NCBI GenBank assembly: GCA_022447225.1
Contig: JAKVAZ010000001.1
Coordinates: 544,955-608,954, forward strand
DNA length: 64,000 bases
DNA from: Fuerstiella sp.
GTDB lineage: Bacteria; Planctomycetota; Planctomycetia; Planctomycetales; Planctomycetaceae
Reading direction: 5' to 3'
This document shows positions 55,435 to 63,860 of this stretch, in pieces. How positions within the stretch are numbered: position 1 is the first letter of the stretch; each line of letters starts with the position of its first letter. Under the pieces are notes generated by a model. That model saw only the letters and a program-made list of their open reading frames with translations, was not told where the DNA came from and searched no databases. Made by a program: the position numbers and the translations under genes.

Positions 55435-56922
55435 ATGATTTGTGTAAGCGTAGGACGAACCCGGCACGCCTCAATGAGGGCTCAGCACGAAGAGCTGGCG
55501 GAACAGAAGGCTGAACTTGTCGAACTCCGTCTCGACTGGATGCACACGCGCCCTGATGTTGGCAGGTTGCTCAGAGATCGTCCGACTCCTGTTGTGATTA
55601 CCTGTCGCCGTCAGCAGGATCGAGGCCAGTGGACAGGAACTGAGGAACAGAGGCGGTCGATTCTTCGTGAAGCCATTGCGCTGGGTGCGGAGTATGTCGA
55701 TCTGGAAATTGACATTGCCGGCAGTGTCGAACGTTACGGTGATACTCAGCGGATTGTCAGCTTTCACAATTTTGAAGAAACACCGCCGGACCTGCATCAG
55801 ATTTATTCTGAGATGACGAAGTGTGATCCTGATGTGATCAAAATCGTCACCATGGCAAATTCTCAGGAAGACAACGTCCGTATGCTGCAGCTTGTGCAGC
55901 AGGCAACCGTTCCCACTGTGGGATTCTGTATGGGAGAATTTGGAATTGCCAGTCGACTGCTTTGTGGAAAATTCGGGTCGCCATTCACATATGCCGGCTT
56001 CAGTCGCAGTCGGGAAATGGCGCCGGGGCAGTTGACGTTCGCTGAAGTCCGTAACATGTATCGATTTAACAGGATCACCGATCGTACACGGATTTTCGCA
56101 GTCGTAGGAGACCCCATCGCTCACAGTATGAGTCCGCTGCTGCATAACGCGGCCTTTCGCAAGGTGGGATACGACGCAGTCTACCTGCCGCTGCGGATTC
56201 CCGAGGGAGCTTTGGAAACCACGCTCAACGATCTGAATCCGTTGAACTTTAGCGGCTTCAGTGTCACGATTCCTCACAAACAGGAGGCCGTCCAGGTGGC
56301 TGATGTCCTGGATGCAGCGGTGGATGAAATTGGTGCGGCCAACACTCTGTTTAAACACGGGGCGGAGTGGCAGGCCACAAATACAGACTGCGATGCGATC
56401 GAACAAACCGTGATCGATGGACTGAAAAAACTGCCAAACCGGACACCGGAGATTGCGGATAAACGCGTACTCGTCCTGGGGGCGGGCGGGGCTGCCCGAG
56501 CGGCCGTGCAGGCCATGCTGCATCACGGGGCCCGAGTTGTGATTTCAAACCGCAGTCCGACACGTGGACAGCAGCTGGCAGGAGAAATGGAATGCATGTT
56601 CCTGCAGTGGGAAAATCGCAGTATCGAAGAGTACGACGTTCTGATCAACTGTACGCCGGTGGGGATGTATCCCGAGGTCGACGAAACTCCGTTTTTTGAT
56701 CACTGGATGCGGGAATCAACGTTAGTGTTCGATACTGTTTACAATCCGGAAAATACACTGTTGCTGAAACAGGCGCGTGAGCGCGGATGTGTGACGGCCA
56801 GCGGTGTCGAAATGTTTGTCCGCCAGGCAGCTCGGCAGTTTGAGATCTTTACCGGGCAGGCTGCTCCGCGGGAATACATGGAAGAAACTATGCGGCGAGC
56901 CATGACTGTCGGAAGTCGCTGA
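55435..56922 (+). CDS. aroDE: Fused 3-dehydroquinate dehydratase (type I) / shikimate dehydrogenase
   Basis: It catalyses two successive steps of the shikimate pathway. Residues 1-215 form type I dehydroquinase: ELRLDWMH, PVVITCRR, the catalytic His111 in SFHNFEETP and the Schiff-base Lys136 in VIKIVTMA. From about residue 220 follows shikimate dehydrogenase: FAVVGDPIAHSMSPLLHNAAF, Lys in SVTIPHKQE, NTDCDA, the NADP loop VLGAGGAARAAVQAM, then NCTPVGMYP. This fusion is known from plants and from planctomycetes and chlamydiae. The 495 residues fit. ATG 55435 lies just after a hairpin. aroK follows after 15 bases. Confidence 0.93.
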   Translation: MICVSVGRTRHASMRAQHEELAEQKAELVELRLDWMHTRPDVGRLLRDRPTPVVITCRRQQDRGQWTGTEEQRRSILREAIALGAEYVDLEIDIAGSVERYGDTQRIVSFHNFEETPPDLHQIYSEMTKCDPDVIKIVTMANSQEDNVRMLQLVQQATVPTVGFCMGEFGIASRLLCGKFGSPFTYAGFSRSREMAPGQLTFAEVRNMYRFNRITDRTRIFAVVGDPIAHSMSPLLHNAAFRKVGYDAVYLPLRIPEGALETTLNDLNPLNFSGFSVTIPHKQEAVQVADVLDAAVDEIGAANTLFKHGAEWQATNTDCDAIEQTVIDGLKKLPNRTPEIADKRVLVLGAGGAARAAVQAMLHHGARVVISNRSPTRGQQLAGEMECMFLQWENRSIEEYDVLINCTPVGMYPEVDETPFFDHWMRESTLVFDTVYNPENTLLLKQARERGCVTASGVEMFVRQAARQFEIFTGQAAPREYMEETMRRAMTVGSR

Positions 56923-56937
56923 CGGAATGGACGTGCC

Positions 56938-57468
56938 ATGGTCATCACCCTGATCGGATATCGAGGTTCCGGCAAATCCGTGGTCGCCGGACTGCTGGCC
57001 GATATGCTCGATCTGTCCTCGATTGACAGCGATGATGTCATTGAAGCCCGCGCCGGGCGTTCGATTGCTGAAATCTTTGCCCAGGATGGTGAGCCGGAAT
57101 TTCGTCGAATCGAACAGGATGTGATTCGTGATCTTACCGGGCAGGATGCTCTGATCATCGCCGCCGGAGGGGGAGCGATTCTTGATCTGCAAAATCGTCA
57201 AAGAATGAAAGAATCGGGCCCGGTCGTGTGGCTGCAGGCCAGTGTTCCGCAGCTGGCCCGTCGCATCCGGCAGGATCAGTCCACGGCGAATCGACGCCCC
57301 AGTCTGACCGGGCAGTCGGTGGAGGATGAAATCGAAACCGTGCTGACAGTTCGATTTCCTCTCTACGCAGATGCCAGTACGATCAGAATCAACACGGACG
57401 GGCTGAGTCCGGATCAGGTTGCCACAGAAATCAGGAGCCAATTGTCGGCAGAGGGACGTTGTTCATGA
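56938..57468 (+). CDS. aroK: Shikimate kinase
   Basis: AroK phosphorylates shikimate at the 3-hydroxyl using ATP. The P-loop is GYRGSGKSVVAG near residues 6-17. The shikimate-binding region has SIDSDDVIEARAGRSIAEIFAQDGEPEFRRIE in two blocks, including the conserved Asp and Arg. AAGGGAILD is the third motif, and the lid is seen in RPSLTGQ. The length of 176 residues is normal. ATG 56938 is 15 bases after the aroDE stop, so the two are cotranscribed and act in consecutive steps. Its stop overlaps the start of the prepilin peptidase gene. Confidence 0.93.
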   Translation: MVITLIGYRGSGKSVVAGLLADMLDLSSIDSDDVIEARAGRSIAEIFAQDGEPEFRRIEQDVIRDLTGQDALIIAAGGGAILDLQNRQRMKESGPVVWLQASVPQLARRIRQDQSTANRRPSLTGQSVEDEIETVLTVRFPLYADASTIRINTDGLSPDQVATEIRSQLSAEGRCS

Positions 57469-58763
57469 ATGACACCCATCTGATCGTGGTATTGACCGTG
57501 TTCACTGCCGGTTGTGTGGTCGGACGCTGGCTGTATCGATGTGTGCTGCGGTTTCCGGAACACTATCCACTCAAAGATCAACTCTTTTCGCTGTGCCACG
57601 AAGGCGACTGCCGATCCTGTCGATCAAAAGAAGCGGGCCTGCAGCATTTACCGCTGATCTCCTGGTTGCTGGACGGCCGCTGTCGAAAGTGTCGCCGAAA
57701 AATGGATCCACGCCGACCTCTGATGGAATTGCTTACCGGACTGTTACTGGCCTGGCTGTATTGGGTGGAAATTCCGGACTATACGGATCTGGTGGTACAG
57801 AACAGCGGACTGTGGACCAGGGAGCGACCGCCAGGCCCGGAAATCGTCAACAGCCTGTGGAGTCCTCTGTTCTGGCTGCACCTGCGTTACCTGGTTCATG
57901 CTGTGATGCTGTGCGGACTGATGGTGGCTACTGTGATTGATTTTGAACAGTGCATCATTCCCGACGGCTGTACGGTTCCGGCCATGATTTTTGCCGTGCT
58001 GTTGTCCTTTGCTGCGGGACAAACCTGGATCGTTCCACTGTGGTTCCAGGATACAAGTACCGCCAACGCAATACGTCGTTTCCTGCCGGAGGTACTGCAG
58101 GGCATTATTTTCGAATGGGATGCCGTCAAGTTCGCGATCGCGCATCCTCACTGGCACGGTCTGCTGGTCAGTCTGGCTGGATTACTGGCGGGAGCCGGAA
58201 TTGTCTGGCTCGTTCGAGCCATCGGATTCTGGACACTCAAACAGGAAGCCATGGGCGATGGTGATGTGGTTCTGATGGCGCTCATTGGCAGTGTCGTCGG
58301 CTGGCAGCCTGTGCTGGTTGTGTTCATGATGGCCATCATACTTGGCGTGATCCCTGGACTTACCATGTCATGGTTACGACGAGATTCACAGGGGCCGGTT
58401 CATTTTCCATTCGGACCCTGGCTGAGTCTGGCTGCTCTGCTGCTGCTTTTGGCATGGCAAACGATCTGGCCGAATGCCAAAGCGATGTTCGATTTTGGGC
58501 TGGTCCTGATTCTGTTCGGCCTGACTGGATTTTTGGGCATGGCCGTGATGCTGCGGGTCGTCTATCTGGTCAAGTTCAGACTGGGTATTGCCGGACCGCA
58601 ACTGGAGGCAGAAAATGACTGGTCATCCGCCGATCATCTGAATTACTACGGAGCCGAAAGACCCGATGAACAAACCGGACTATGGGCAATACCGCAATGG
58701 CCTGGTGGACGCTCGGGGCGTGGCCTCAAACACAACCACGACTGGCGAAACCCGAATCAGTGA
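57465..58763 (+). CDS. Prepilin peptidase (A24 aspartyl protease)
   Basis: It cleaves, and possibly methylates, type IV pilin-like precursors at the inner membrane. The N-terminal part has GCVVGRWLYRCVLRFP and two CxxC pairs (CRSCRS and CRKCRR) around residues 44-74, which would bind zinc as in the methyltransferase domain. Eight or so membrane segments follow. The two catalytic Asp are expected in DFEQCIIPD and in GDGDVVLMALIG (GxGD motif). At 432 residues it is long for the family because of an inserted loop between segments. ATG 57465 overlaps the aroK stop (ATGA). No pilin gene is in the window. Confidence 0.88.
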   Translation: MNDTHLIVVLTVFTAGCVVGRWLYRCVLRFPEHYPLKDQLFSLCHEGDCRSCRSKEAGLQHLPLISWLLDGRCRKCRRKMDPRRPLMELLTGLLLAWLYWVEIPDYTDLVVQNSGLWTRERPPGPEIVNSLWSPLFWLHLRYLVHAVMLCGLMVATVIDFEQCIIPDGCTVPAMIFAVLLSFAAGQTWIVPLWFQDTSTANAIRRFLPEVLQGIIFEWDAVKFAIAHPHWHGLLVSLAGLLAGAGIVWLVRAIGFWTLKQEAMGDGDVVLMALIGSVVGWQPVLVVFMMAIILGVIPGLTMSWLRRDSQGPVHFPFGPWLSLAALLLLLAWQTIWPNAKAMFDFGLVLILFGLTGFLGMAVMLRVVYLVKFRLGIAGPQLEAENDWSSADHLNYYGAERPDEQTGLWAIPQWPGGRSGRGLKHNHDWRNPNQ

Positions 58764-59091
58764 CTTGTCATCGGAGAACGCCGGCGCCCGGCCTGTTGTC
58801 GCATTGTTCAATTGGCAGAGAACAGGTTCCCGCGGCGTGTCAGGTTTGAAAGCAATAGCGGATCAGAACCGGGTGAAGTACTACAGTTGAGCTGGCCGAA
58901 CGGCCTCGGTGTGGTGCTGTTGACAGGCGTTAAACATTGTCACCCGGTGGGGTGGGTTCAAACAATTGGTGTATGCAGTTACACTGGCAGTAGCGTGAGT
59001 CACCACACCTGTGACCATGCCTTCGTATCAGGGATTCTGATCACGGTAACCTTGAAATCAGCGACTGTGTGACAATTCACTGAAGTCACAT
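58764..59091. other. Intergenic region before the tRNA gene, no gene seen
   Basis: Two short frames (58666-58890 and 58812-59072) overlap each other and the end of the peptidase gene and have no family resemblance. The tRNA promoter should lie in the last 60 bases; I see only a weak TTGAAA near 59053 and no clear -10 box. Confidence 0.4.
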
Positions 59092-59177
59092 GCCGGAGTG
59101 GTGGAATTGGCAGACACGCGGGATTCAAAATCCCGTGGGATTAATTTCCCGTGCGGGTTCGAGTCCCGCCTCCGGTA
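59092..59177 (+). tRNA. tRNA-Leu (anticodon CAA)
   Basis: The acceptor stem is GCCGGAG / CTCCGGT, the D-arm GGAATTGGCAGAC is typical of Leu tRNAs, and the anticodon stem CGGGA / TCCCG encloses TTCAAAA, so the anticodon is CAA. A long variable arm (class II) and the T-loop GGTTCGAGTCC complete it. CCA is not encoded. It is the integration target of the adjacent element. Confidence 0.96.
59125..59177. other. Predicted attachment site (3' half of tRNA-Leu)
   Basis: The integrase reading frame runs into the tRNA gene on the opposite strand and stops at 59125-59127 in the anticodon arm. The shared segment from the anticodon arm to the discriminator base is therefore a likely att core. The second att copy is not found in the window and should lie beyond 64000. 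Confidence 0.65.
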
Positions 59178-60363
59178 ATGTTTTTGCTGATTCAATCGCT
59201 ATCGCCTGTAGTGGCTTCTGCCGGGTGTCACCCGAAGTGTCACCTTGAGGGATCAAAAGTCCCGACAGCATTGCAGCCGTGCTGTCGGCATCAATATCGA
59301 CATAGTACTTCTCGGTCGTACTCACACATTCGTGCCGCATCAGTTCCTTCAGGACCATCGGTGGCACCTTACGGGACCATCTCTGACCAAATGCCCGGCG
59401 AAGGTCATGAGCAGTTGCGTAGGACGCTTTATCGCCCTGCTGGTCAACTTTGACATTGGCCAGCCGTCCAAGATCTGCAATCTGCTTAGATGCCGTATCG
59501 ATCCGTCGTGTGACCTGTAGCCGCTGGTGCAGCATATTGAACACGAACCCGGTACGTTGATCGATTGGGACCGCTTGAAGAAATACTGCGAAGTCTGGTG
59601 TGACAGGATAGACACGGTCTTTGCCGCCCTTCTCCGATTCGGCTGGAATCAGTAACTTCACATACTCCCCAGACATATCAACGCGGATTCCGTCAGCCCA
59701 TTGGTCCCACGTCAGACACAACGCTTCACCAAGACGCAAACCAGACAACCATAGTCCCCTCATCAGCATCTTGACGCTGGCTTGTTGCGCCGTCGGCAGA
59801 TGTTCGTTTATGGCATCCCACATCCGGTCAAATTCTTCACCCGTAACCGGTCGCCCTTTCATCAGTTTGACCTTGCGGGCTTTCTTCAGTTTCCGAAAAC
59901 GCGGGACAGATGAGATCAGTTTTTCTTCAGCCGCCCAATTCATCGCAGCCTGAAGATGTCGGCAATAGCTTGCGACGGTCGTCGGTTTGCGTCCTGAATT
60001 GAGGAGTGCTGTTTGCAGTCGTGAAATCCACTGTGGTTGGATGCGACGCACATTGTCAGGCTTCATTGTCCGTTCGATGACGTTGAACGAAGCATTCACC
60101 TTTTCCAGCGTGCCAGGTGACAGATGCGACGCCACATAGTCTTCATAGGCTTCTCGGAATACATCCCAACGCAACCGGCTGTTTGTACTGCCCTGTCCGT
60201 TTTTCAGTTCAGACTGCCACTCACCAGCCGTTTTGACTGCTTCCCGCTTGCTGGCAGTCCTCGCTGATTTCTCAACCCGTTGACCAGTGACCGGGTCTGT
60301 GTATCGCAGGTAGAGATTTTTGCGACCACGATCGATGACGACCACATTAATTTCTTCGCTCAC
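59125..60363 (-). CDS. Tyrosine recombinase integrase, 3' end inside tRNA-Leu
   Basis: It inserts and excises the element by site-specific recombination. The N-terminal SAM-like/core-binding domain spans about residues 65-165 (ASHLSPGTLEKVNASFNVIERT). The catalytic domain has Arg in LSGLRLGEALCLTW, His-x-x-Arg in HDLRRAFGQRW, His in LMRHECVSTTEKYY and the nucleophile Tyr in the same segment. All catalytic residues are therefore present. The last residues GLEPAREINPTGF are read from the tRNA 3' half on the opposite strand. GTG 60363 has AGGAG upstream. Its length of 412 residues is normal. It probably needs the small HTH protein at 62797-63009 as directionality factor, which is inference. Confidence 0.93.
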   Translation of the reverse strand: MSEEINVVVIDRGRKNLYLRYTDPVTGQRVEKSARTASKREAVKTAGEWQSELKNGQGSTNSRLRWDVFREAYEDYVASHLSPGTLEKVNASFNVIERTMKPDNVRRIQPQWISRLQTALLNSGRKPTTVASYCRHLQAAMNWAAEEKLISSVPRFRKLKKARKVKLMKGRPVTGEEFDRMWDAINEHLPTAQQASVKMLMRGLWLSGLRLGEALCLTWDQWADGIRVDMSGEYVKLLIPAESEKGGKDRVYPVTPDFAVFLQAVPIDQRTGFVFNMLHQRLQVTRRIDTASKQIADLGRLANVKVDQQGDKASYATAHDLRRAFGQRWSRKVPPMVLKELMRHECVSTTEKYYVDIDADSTAAMLSGLLIPQGDTSGDTRQKPLQAIAIESAKTLPEAGLEPAREINPTGF

Positions 60364-60506
60364 GATTGTTCATCTCCTGACATGAGTTCCGTGAATGCGA
60401 ACCAGGAATCAGGATCGGCAGCGTGCCGAGTGATGAAAAGCGAGTGCAGGTTCTGATACCATGCGTCACAGCTCTCGATCCTTCTAACTCAAGGTTCGGG
60501 CGTTAG

Positions 60507-60537
60507 GTGAACTGGAAGTTGGTAGCTTCCAGTTCAC
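60507..60537. repeat. Perfect 12-bp hairpin upstream of the integrase
   Basis: GTGAACTGGAAG and CTTCCAGTTCAC flank the loop TTGGTAG. It lies 144 bases upstream of the integrase and 57 bases after the ParB-like remnant. Neither strand shows a U-tract. It may be a terminator, a recombination or packaging site, or an operator. Confidence 0.55.
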
Positions 60538-60594
60538 TGTCTTCCCATACTTTCCCGGGTCGGGTAGTGGATTACAACCAATGCCAGGCAGATT

Positions 60595-61021
60595 TCAATT
60601 TTGCTTGCGTAATCTCCGCTGCCCGTTCCGTTTAACTGTGCCCGCGCTCACGCCCAGTTCATTCGCGACCGTGCCTGCTGTGATCAAAAGCTCAAGTTGA
60701 GCTTTTGAATTTCGGGGCCCCCCATGTTGCTTTTTCCGCCGGTTGTAAATCCGCCCACTCAGGATGCGAAAGTCTTCCGGGGACAGATTCCGCCACAACA
60801 GCGGAAGTTTTCAAGTTCTCATTTTGAGAACTTGACGCTCTTAGTCCTCCATGTTGCTTCTTCCGCCGGTTGTAAATCCTGCCGCTGAGTATCTTGAAGT
60901 CTTCCGGGGACAGATTCCGCCGACCTGCCTGGTTGCGGTCAATCCAGTCTGCTACCTGTTTGTGTCTACGTACATATAATTCAAAAGTCGCCAGGCAACG
61001 CACCTGGCGACGAGGAGCCAA
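60595..61021 (-). pseudogene. Decayed ParB-like plasmid/phage protein with an internal duplication
   Basis: The first frame (61021-60692) starts with RRHKQVADWIDRNQAGRRNLSPEDFKILSGR and then IYNRRKKQ, a block I know from ParB/Srx-type proteins of planctomycete and other mobile elements. The block repeats in another frame (60798-60595) as RNLSPEDFRILSGRIYNRRKKQ and continues with a helix-turn-helix-like GTVANELGVSAGTVKRNG. The usual N-terminal ParB nuclease region is missing. Reading through would need a frameshift between copies. I interpret it as a truncated, partly duplicated remnant. The family naming rests on recall; the duplication and frame change are seen directly. Confidence 0.6.
60723..60921. 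repeat. Imperfect 72-bp direct repeat with flanking palindromes
   Basis: Copies at 60723-60794 and 60850-60921 differ at about ten positions by hand count. Next to each copy is a perfect palindrome: TCAAAAGCTCAA-G-TTGAGCTTTTGA at 60684-60708, and CAAGTTCTCA-TTT-TGAGAACTTG at 60812-60834. Each palindrome occupies the same place relative to its copy but has a different sequence. Confidence 0.75.
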
Positions 61022-61081
61022 CGTTTACCTCCGACACCACCAGCACACTTGTGCGTCACGGCATCAAAGGCAGCAGTTGAA

Positions 61082-61516
61082 TCAAACGGTGCCCTCAGCC
61101 GGTGCCAGATGGTGTTCAGATCCGACCACAGTTGAACTGTCGTGTGTGACCGGTTCTGTATCTGCTGAGGACTGGATAGCAACACAGCCATCAATTGTTC
61201 CGTTTGCCGTTGCCGTAGTCACCACCGGACGAATGTATCGTTCCCGTGGTTTTGTGACTTCCAGAACAGCGACCTTGTTGTCGTCGCTGGCCGTGTAGGC
61301 GACTGCAGTACCCGCAAGATCTGCAAACGACGAATTATCTGTCGATTGTTGTGCCTTGAGCGTCACAGTGCCCGTCGCGTCGATTGCCCCGACTGACAGA
61401 ATAAAAGTGACGGCGTCAAAACCTTTCATATCGACCGATGAACAGTTCGTCGTCGCCTGTCCCGCGGCCACAGCGTTTGATACACGGGTGACTTTTCCCG
61501 AGGTTGAAAGATTCAT
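61082..61516 (-). CDS. Small phage-like structural protein candidate
   Basis: A 144-residue protein, rich in Ala, Thr, Ser and Val and without signal peptide. The middle part (DAVTFILSVGAIDATGTVTLKAQQSTDN, then ERYIRPVVTTATANGTIDG) is typical of beta-rich phage proteins of the head-decoration or tail kind, with the ending on a variable loop. I cannot name a family. It follows the capsid gene by 12 bases on the same strand, which supports a virion-related role. Confidence 0.55.
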   Translation of the reverse strand: MNLSTSGKVTRVSNAVAAGQATTNCSSVDMKGFDAVTFILSVGAIDATGTVTLKAQQSTDNSSFADLAGTAVAYTASDDNKVAVLEVTKPRERYIRPVVTTATANGTIDGCVAIQSSADTEPVTHDSSTVVGSEHHLAPAEGTV

Positions 61517-61528
61517 GTGTAAACTTTC

Positions 61529-62797
61529 TTAGGCTGTGATGCCGGTGAGTGCCGTGAAGAATGTCGGACGCAAAACCGCAACGTCCGCTCGCATGTAGGC
61601 GACGATGTGCCGCATCAGTTGCGTGTTCGCGTTCCACGAATCGCCACTGCTGTCGGTCGCTGTCCCGGCATCCAAAATACGAACCACGACGCTGCGAGTC
61701 CGCATACCAAACGCCAACTGGCTGAAGTCGCCAACGATCGACACCGACTCATCACTGCTACCGCCTTCGGTGATCGGCAGTGCCGTTGTGCTGAGCCGTC
61801 GCAGTTGTGCTACGCGAGGCGTCGGCATTAACGGCTGGTTGGTCGTGTCCTGCAGACCATCCAGCGTGTCGTCCGTTCTGGGATGGTTTATCCAGGCCAA
61901 TCCACTAACGTCGCCGGCATAGTTCGCCGCCATAACGTCACCGATGGCAAGACTGAACTTGCTGTAGTCCGTCGGCGTGCCGACGCTGGCAATCGTGTTG
62001 ATATCCGCGTGATTGCGGATGCCTTTCGGTTCAGACGCAGCGCCAGCTCCGACCAGTGCAGCCTGATCCAACTTCCGGGCCATCGAAGTCTGCAATGCCG
62101 ACTCGATTATCTGGCCAGCATTCGTCGCGTCTTCCAGCATCTCAATCGACACCGGAACAATCGCCGCCAGCGTCCGTGCCCGTAACGTGATTTTGTTGAA
62201 CGCCAGGTTCGTCGATGTCACTGCAACCGTTTCAGGCCGCCAGTGTGACGTCGGATCGGAAGTTAATCCTGCGATCGTCAATTCACTCGAGTTCATTGGC
62301 AGCGTCACCGCGCCCGCTGACATGCAGACACTTGCGGAACGTGCCAAATCAATGAACCGCGTTGATATTTCAGGCGTCAGCAGATAACCACCCGACGAAT
62401 CAGTTGACCCGACCTGCACATTCTGGATATCGCCTCGCAGAATGTTGTGAATCGACTGTCCCAGTTCGCCACCCAGCGGATTATCGCTGAACGTTTGATC
62501 TCCAGCCCGTGCGACAATTTCCTTGCCCTCGCCGTCCTGGAATCGCGGATAGGACTTTGGCCGACGTTCTACGCCGCGAACCGCATTGGCTCGAATTTTG
62601 TCGAACGTTTCGATGTTCTGCAGTCCGGAACCATCTTCAATGGCGGCCTGTAATGTTTCAGCCGTGCCGTGCAATTCGTTGAAGTGCTCGTGCTCATCCT
62701 CCGTCAGACCGCCGTGATCCTTTTCGCATTCAGCGACGAATCCTTTGGCTTCTGCGATCAACGTGGAATGCCGTTCTTTCATGTCTGCGAGTGTCAT
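61529..62797 (-). CDS. HK97-type phage major capsid protein
   Basis: The protein forms the shell of tailed-phage heads. The N-terminal 90 residues are a charged coiled coil (delta domain) that acts as scaffold and is normally removed by a protease (LADMKERHSTLIAEAKGFV, TLQAAIEDG). The HK97 fold follows: GGYLLTPEISTRFIDLARSASVCMSAGAVTLPM, LTIAGLTSDPTSHWRPE, FNKITLRARTLAAIVPVSIEMLEDA and ALVGAGAASEPKGI. QLAFGMRTRSVVVRI near the C-terminus is the last conserved strand. The length of 422 residues is typical. Its ATG overlaps the stop of the HTH gene by one base. No portal, terminase or protease gene is visible in this window. Confidence 0.93.
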   Translation of the reverse strand: MTLADMKERHSTLIAEAKGFVAECEKDHGGLTEDEHEHFNELHGTAETLQAAIEDGSGLQNIETFDKIRANAVRGVERRPKSYPRFQDGEGKEIVARAGDQTFSDNPLGGELGQSIHNILRGDIQNVQVGSTDSSGGYLLTPEISTRFIDLARSASVCMSAGAVTLPMNSSELTIAGLTSDPTSHWRPETVAVTSTNLAFNKITLRARTLAAIVPVSIEMLEDATNAGQIIESALQTSMARKLDQAALVGAGAASEPKGIRNHADINTIASVGTPTDYSKFSLAIGDVMAANYAGDVSGLAWINHPRTDDTLDGLQDTTNQPLMPTPRVAQLRRLSTTALPITEGGSSDESVSIVGDFSQLAFGMRTRSVVVRILDAGTATDSSGDSWNANTQLMRHIVAYMRADVAVLRPTFFTALTGITA

Positions 62798-63009
62798 TAA
62801 AAAATCCTTGAAGTGCTGTCGTCATACAGCGTGTGTGTCTGGTGCTCGACCAGCCATTGCCGAATCTCAGATTGTCGCCAACGAATCACAGCCCCGATTT
62901 TCAGGGGGGCCGGCAGTTCCTGGCGGAACCACATACGCCGGACCGTTGAGCGACTGACCTTCAGCAGGTCGGCCAATTCCCCATCTGTGTAAAGTAAACC
63001 TTCGTCCAT
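62797..63009 (-). CDS. AlpA-like helix-turn-helix protein (excisionase type)
   Basis: A 70-residue DNA-binding protein: YTDGELADLLKVSRSTVRRMWFRQELPAPLKIGAVIRW followed by RQSEIRQWL. This is a winged-helix MerR/AlpA-type fold used by excisionases and element regulators. ATG 63009 has GAGG upstream; a GTG at 63027 adds six residues. Its TAA shares one base with the capsid ATG (TAATG), so the two are coupled in translation. Coupling of a regulator/excisionase with a capsid gene is unusual in ordinary prophages. Confidence 0.85.
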   Translation of the reverse strand: MDEGLLYTDGELADLLKVSRSTVRRMWFRQELPAPLKIGAVIRWRQSEIRQWLVEHQTHTLYDDSTSRIF

Positions 63010-63133
63010 CGTTGCAGCCTCGCTCACTTGAGGGTCATAGGTGCTTCGTCACGACTTCGTGACTGCCGTGTATTGTCATCGAATATCAAATTCTGAATAG
63101 AACCGGTTTGCTTAAGAGACCGCACTTTTTTGC

Positions 63134-63322
63134 TTAACACACGATCTTTTTTTTTCGGCGTCGTACTTCACTGGCTGGCATTACCTGTTGGCATCGCGTG
63201 CCGCATTTGGCACAAACCAAGTATCGTGTATGCCAACCCTCGTGACCGTATGTCGAACGCACCTGCATCGTTCCAGCAAGACACGCAACGCACTGCTGAC
63301 CGGCCTTTAATTGTTGTCGCAT
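63134..63322 (-). CDS. Small zinc-ribbon-like protein
   Basis: A 62-residue protein with CVAC and, after 23 residues, CAKCGTRC, which may bind zinc. A basic end (RRRKKKIVC) follows. ATG 63322 has GGAGG 10 bases upstream, a strong ribosome binding site, so the longer frame from 63409 was rejected. The start overlaps the end of the gene upstream (63307). Function is unknown; zinc ribbons of this size occur in phage and satellite regulators. Confidence 0.65.
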   Translation of the reverse strand: MRQQLKAGQQCVACLAGTMQVRSTYGHEGWHTRYLVCAKCGTRCQQVMPASEVRRRKKKIVC

Positions 63323-63690
63323 CGTTTTAAAACCTCCGTGGCTGAATGTCTGATCAGTAACCGTGTAGCCATTTCGCCGCAGACTGTGTGCAGTAGGCAT
63401 GATCCCCACCCGGCAAGTCGCTCAGACGCGTGCGACGCCGTTTCAATCGTCACTGCAGCGAAGTATCCGTGCGCTACATCAGCGTCGCTCCATGCGTCGA
63501 AATCGGGAGCCTGTAGCGGTTTCACCCGCAGTTCATCCCGGTGCTTCAACTCTGCATCCACAGCCGATCTCAAAAACTGTTCTAGTGGCCGACTCATGCC
63601 GCCGATTGACGTTGCAAGGACCCCAACCGCATCCAGTTCGGCTGCGTCCAAACCATCCCATGCGACCGATAGTTCATTCGTGATACTCAT
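63307..63690 (-). CDS. Hypothetical protein of the integrative element
   Basis: A 127-residue protein without recognised family, rich in Ala, Leu and acidic residues (VAWDGLDAAELDAVGVLATSIGG, EQFLRSAVDAELKHRDELRVK). AGGA lies 7 bases before ATG 63690. It overlaps the next gene by 16 bases. Tight packing with the zinc-ribbon gene and absence of a signal peptide suggest a small intracellular element protein. Confidence 0.6.
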   Translation of the reverse strand: MSITNELSVAWDGLDAAELDAVGVLATSIGGMSRPLEQFLRSAVDAELKHRDELRVKPLQAPDFDAWSDADVAHGYFAAVTIETASHASERLAGWGSCLLHTVCGEMATRLLIRHSATEVLKRCDNN

Positions 63691-63860
63691 TCGGTAGTCC
63701 TGACAAAGTGGTGTGAATGCTCAACAACTGGAGAAAATTTGTGCGCGTCTTTTTTGCGGTCACCTGTTTTTGGCGTTCACAACTTATTAGCCCCCCTGTC
63801 ATTGCATATGTCCCATGACTGCGATTCCACTCAAAGAATGTGATTCAAACATGAGGGACA

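Noticed and set aside
58666..59072. Two overlapping forward frames (74 and 86 residues) after the prepilin peptidase gene
   Set aside because: They overlap each other and the peptidase gene, lack good ribosome binding sites and show no motif.
60595..61021. CRISPR array suggested by repeated segments and palindromes
   Set aside because: Only two copies, in coding-like sequence with differing palindromes and no regular spacers or cas genes.
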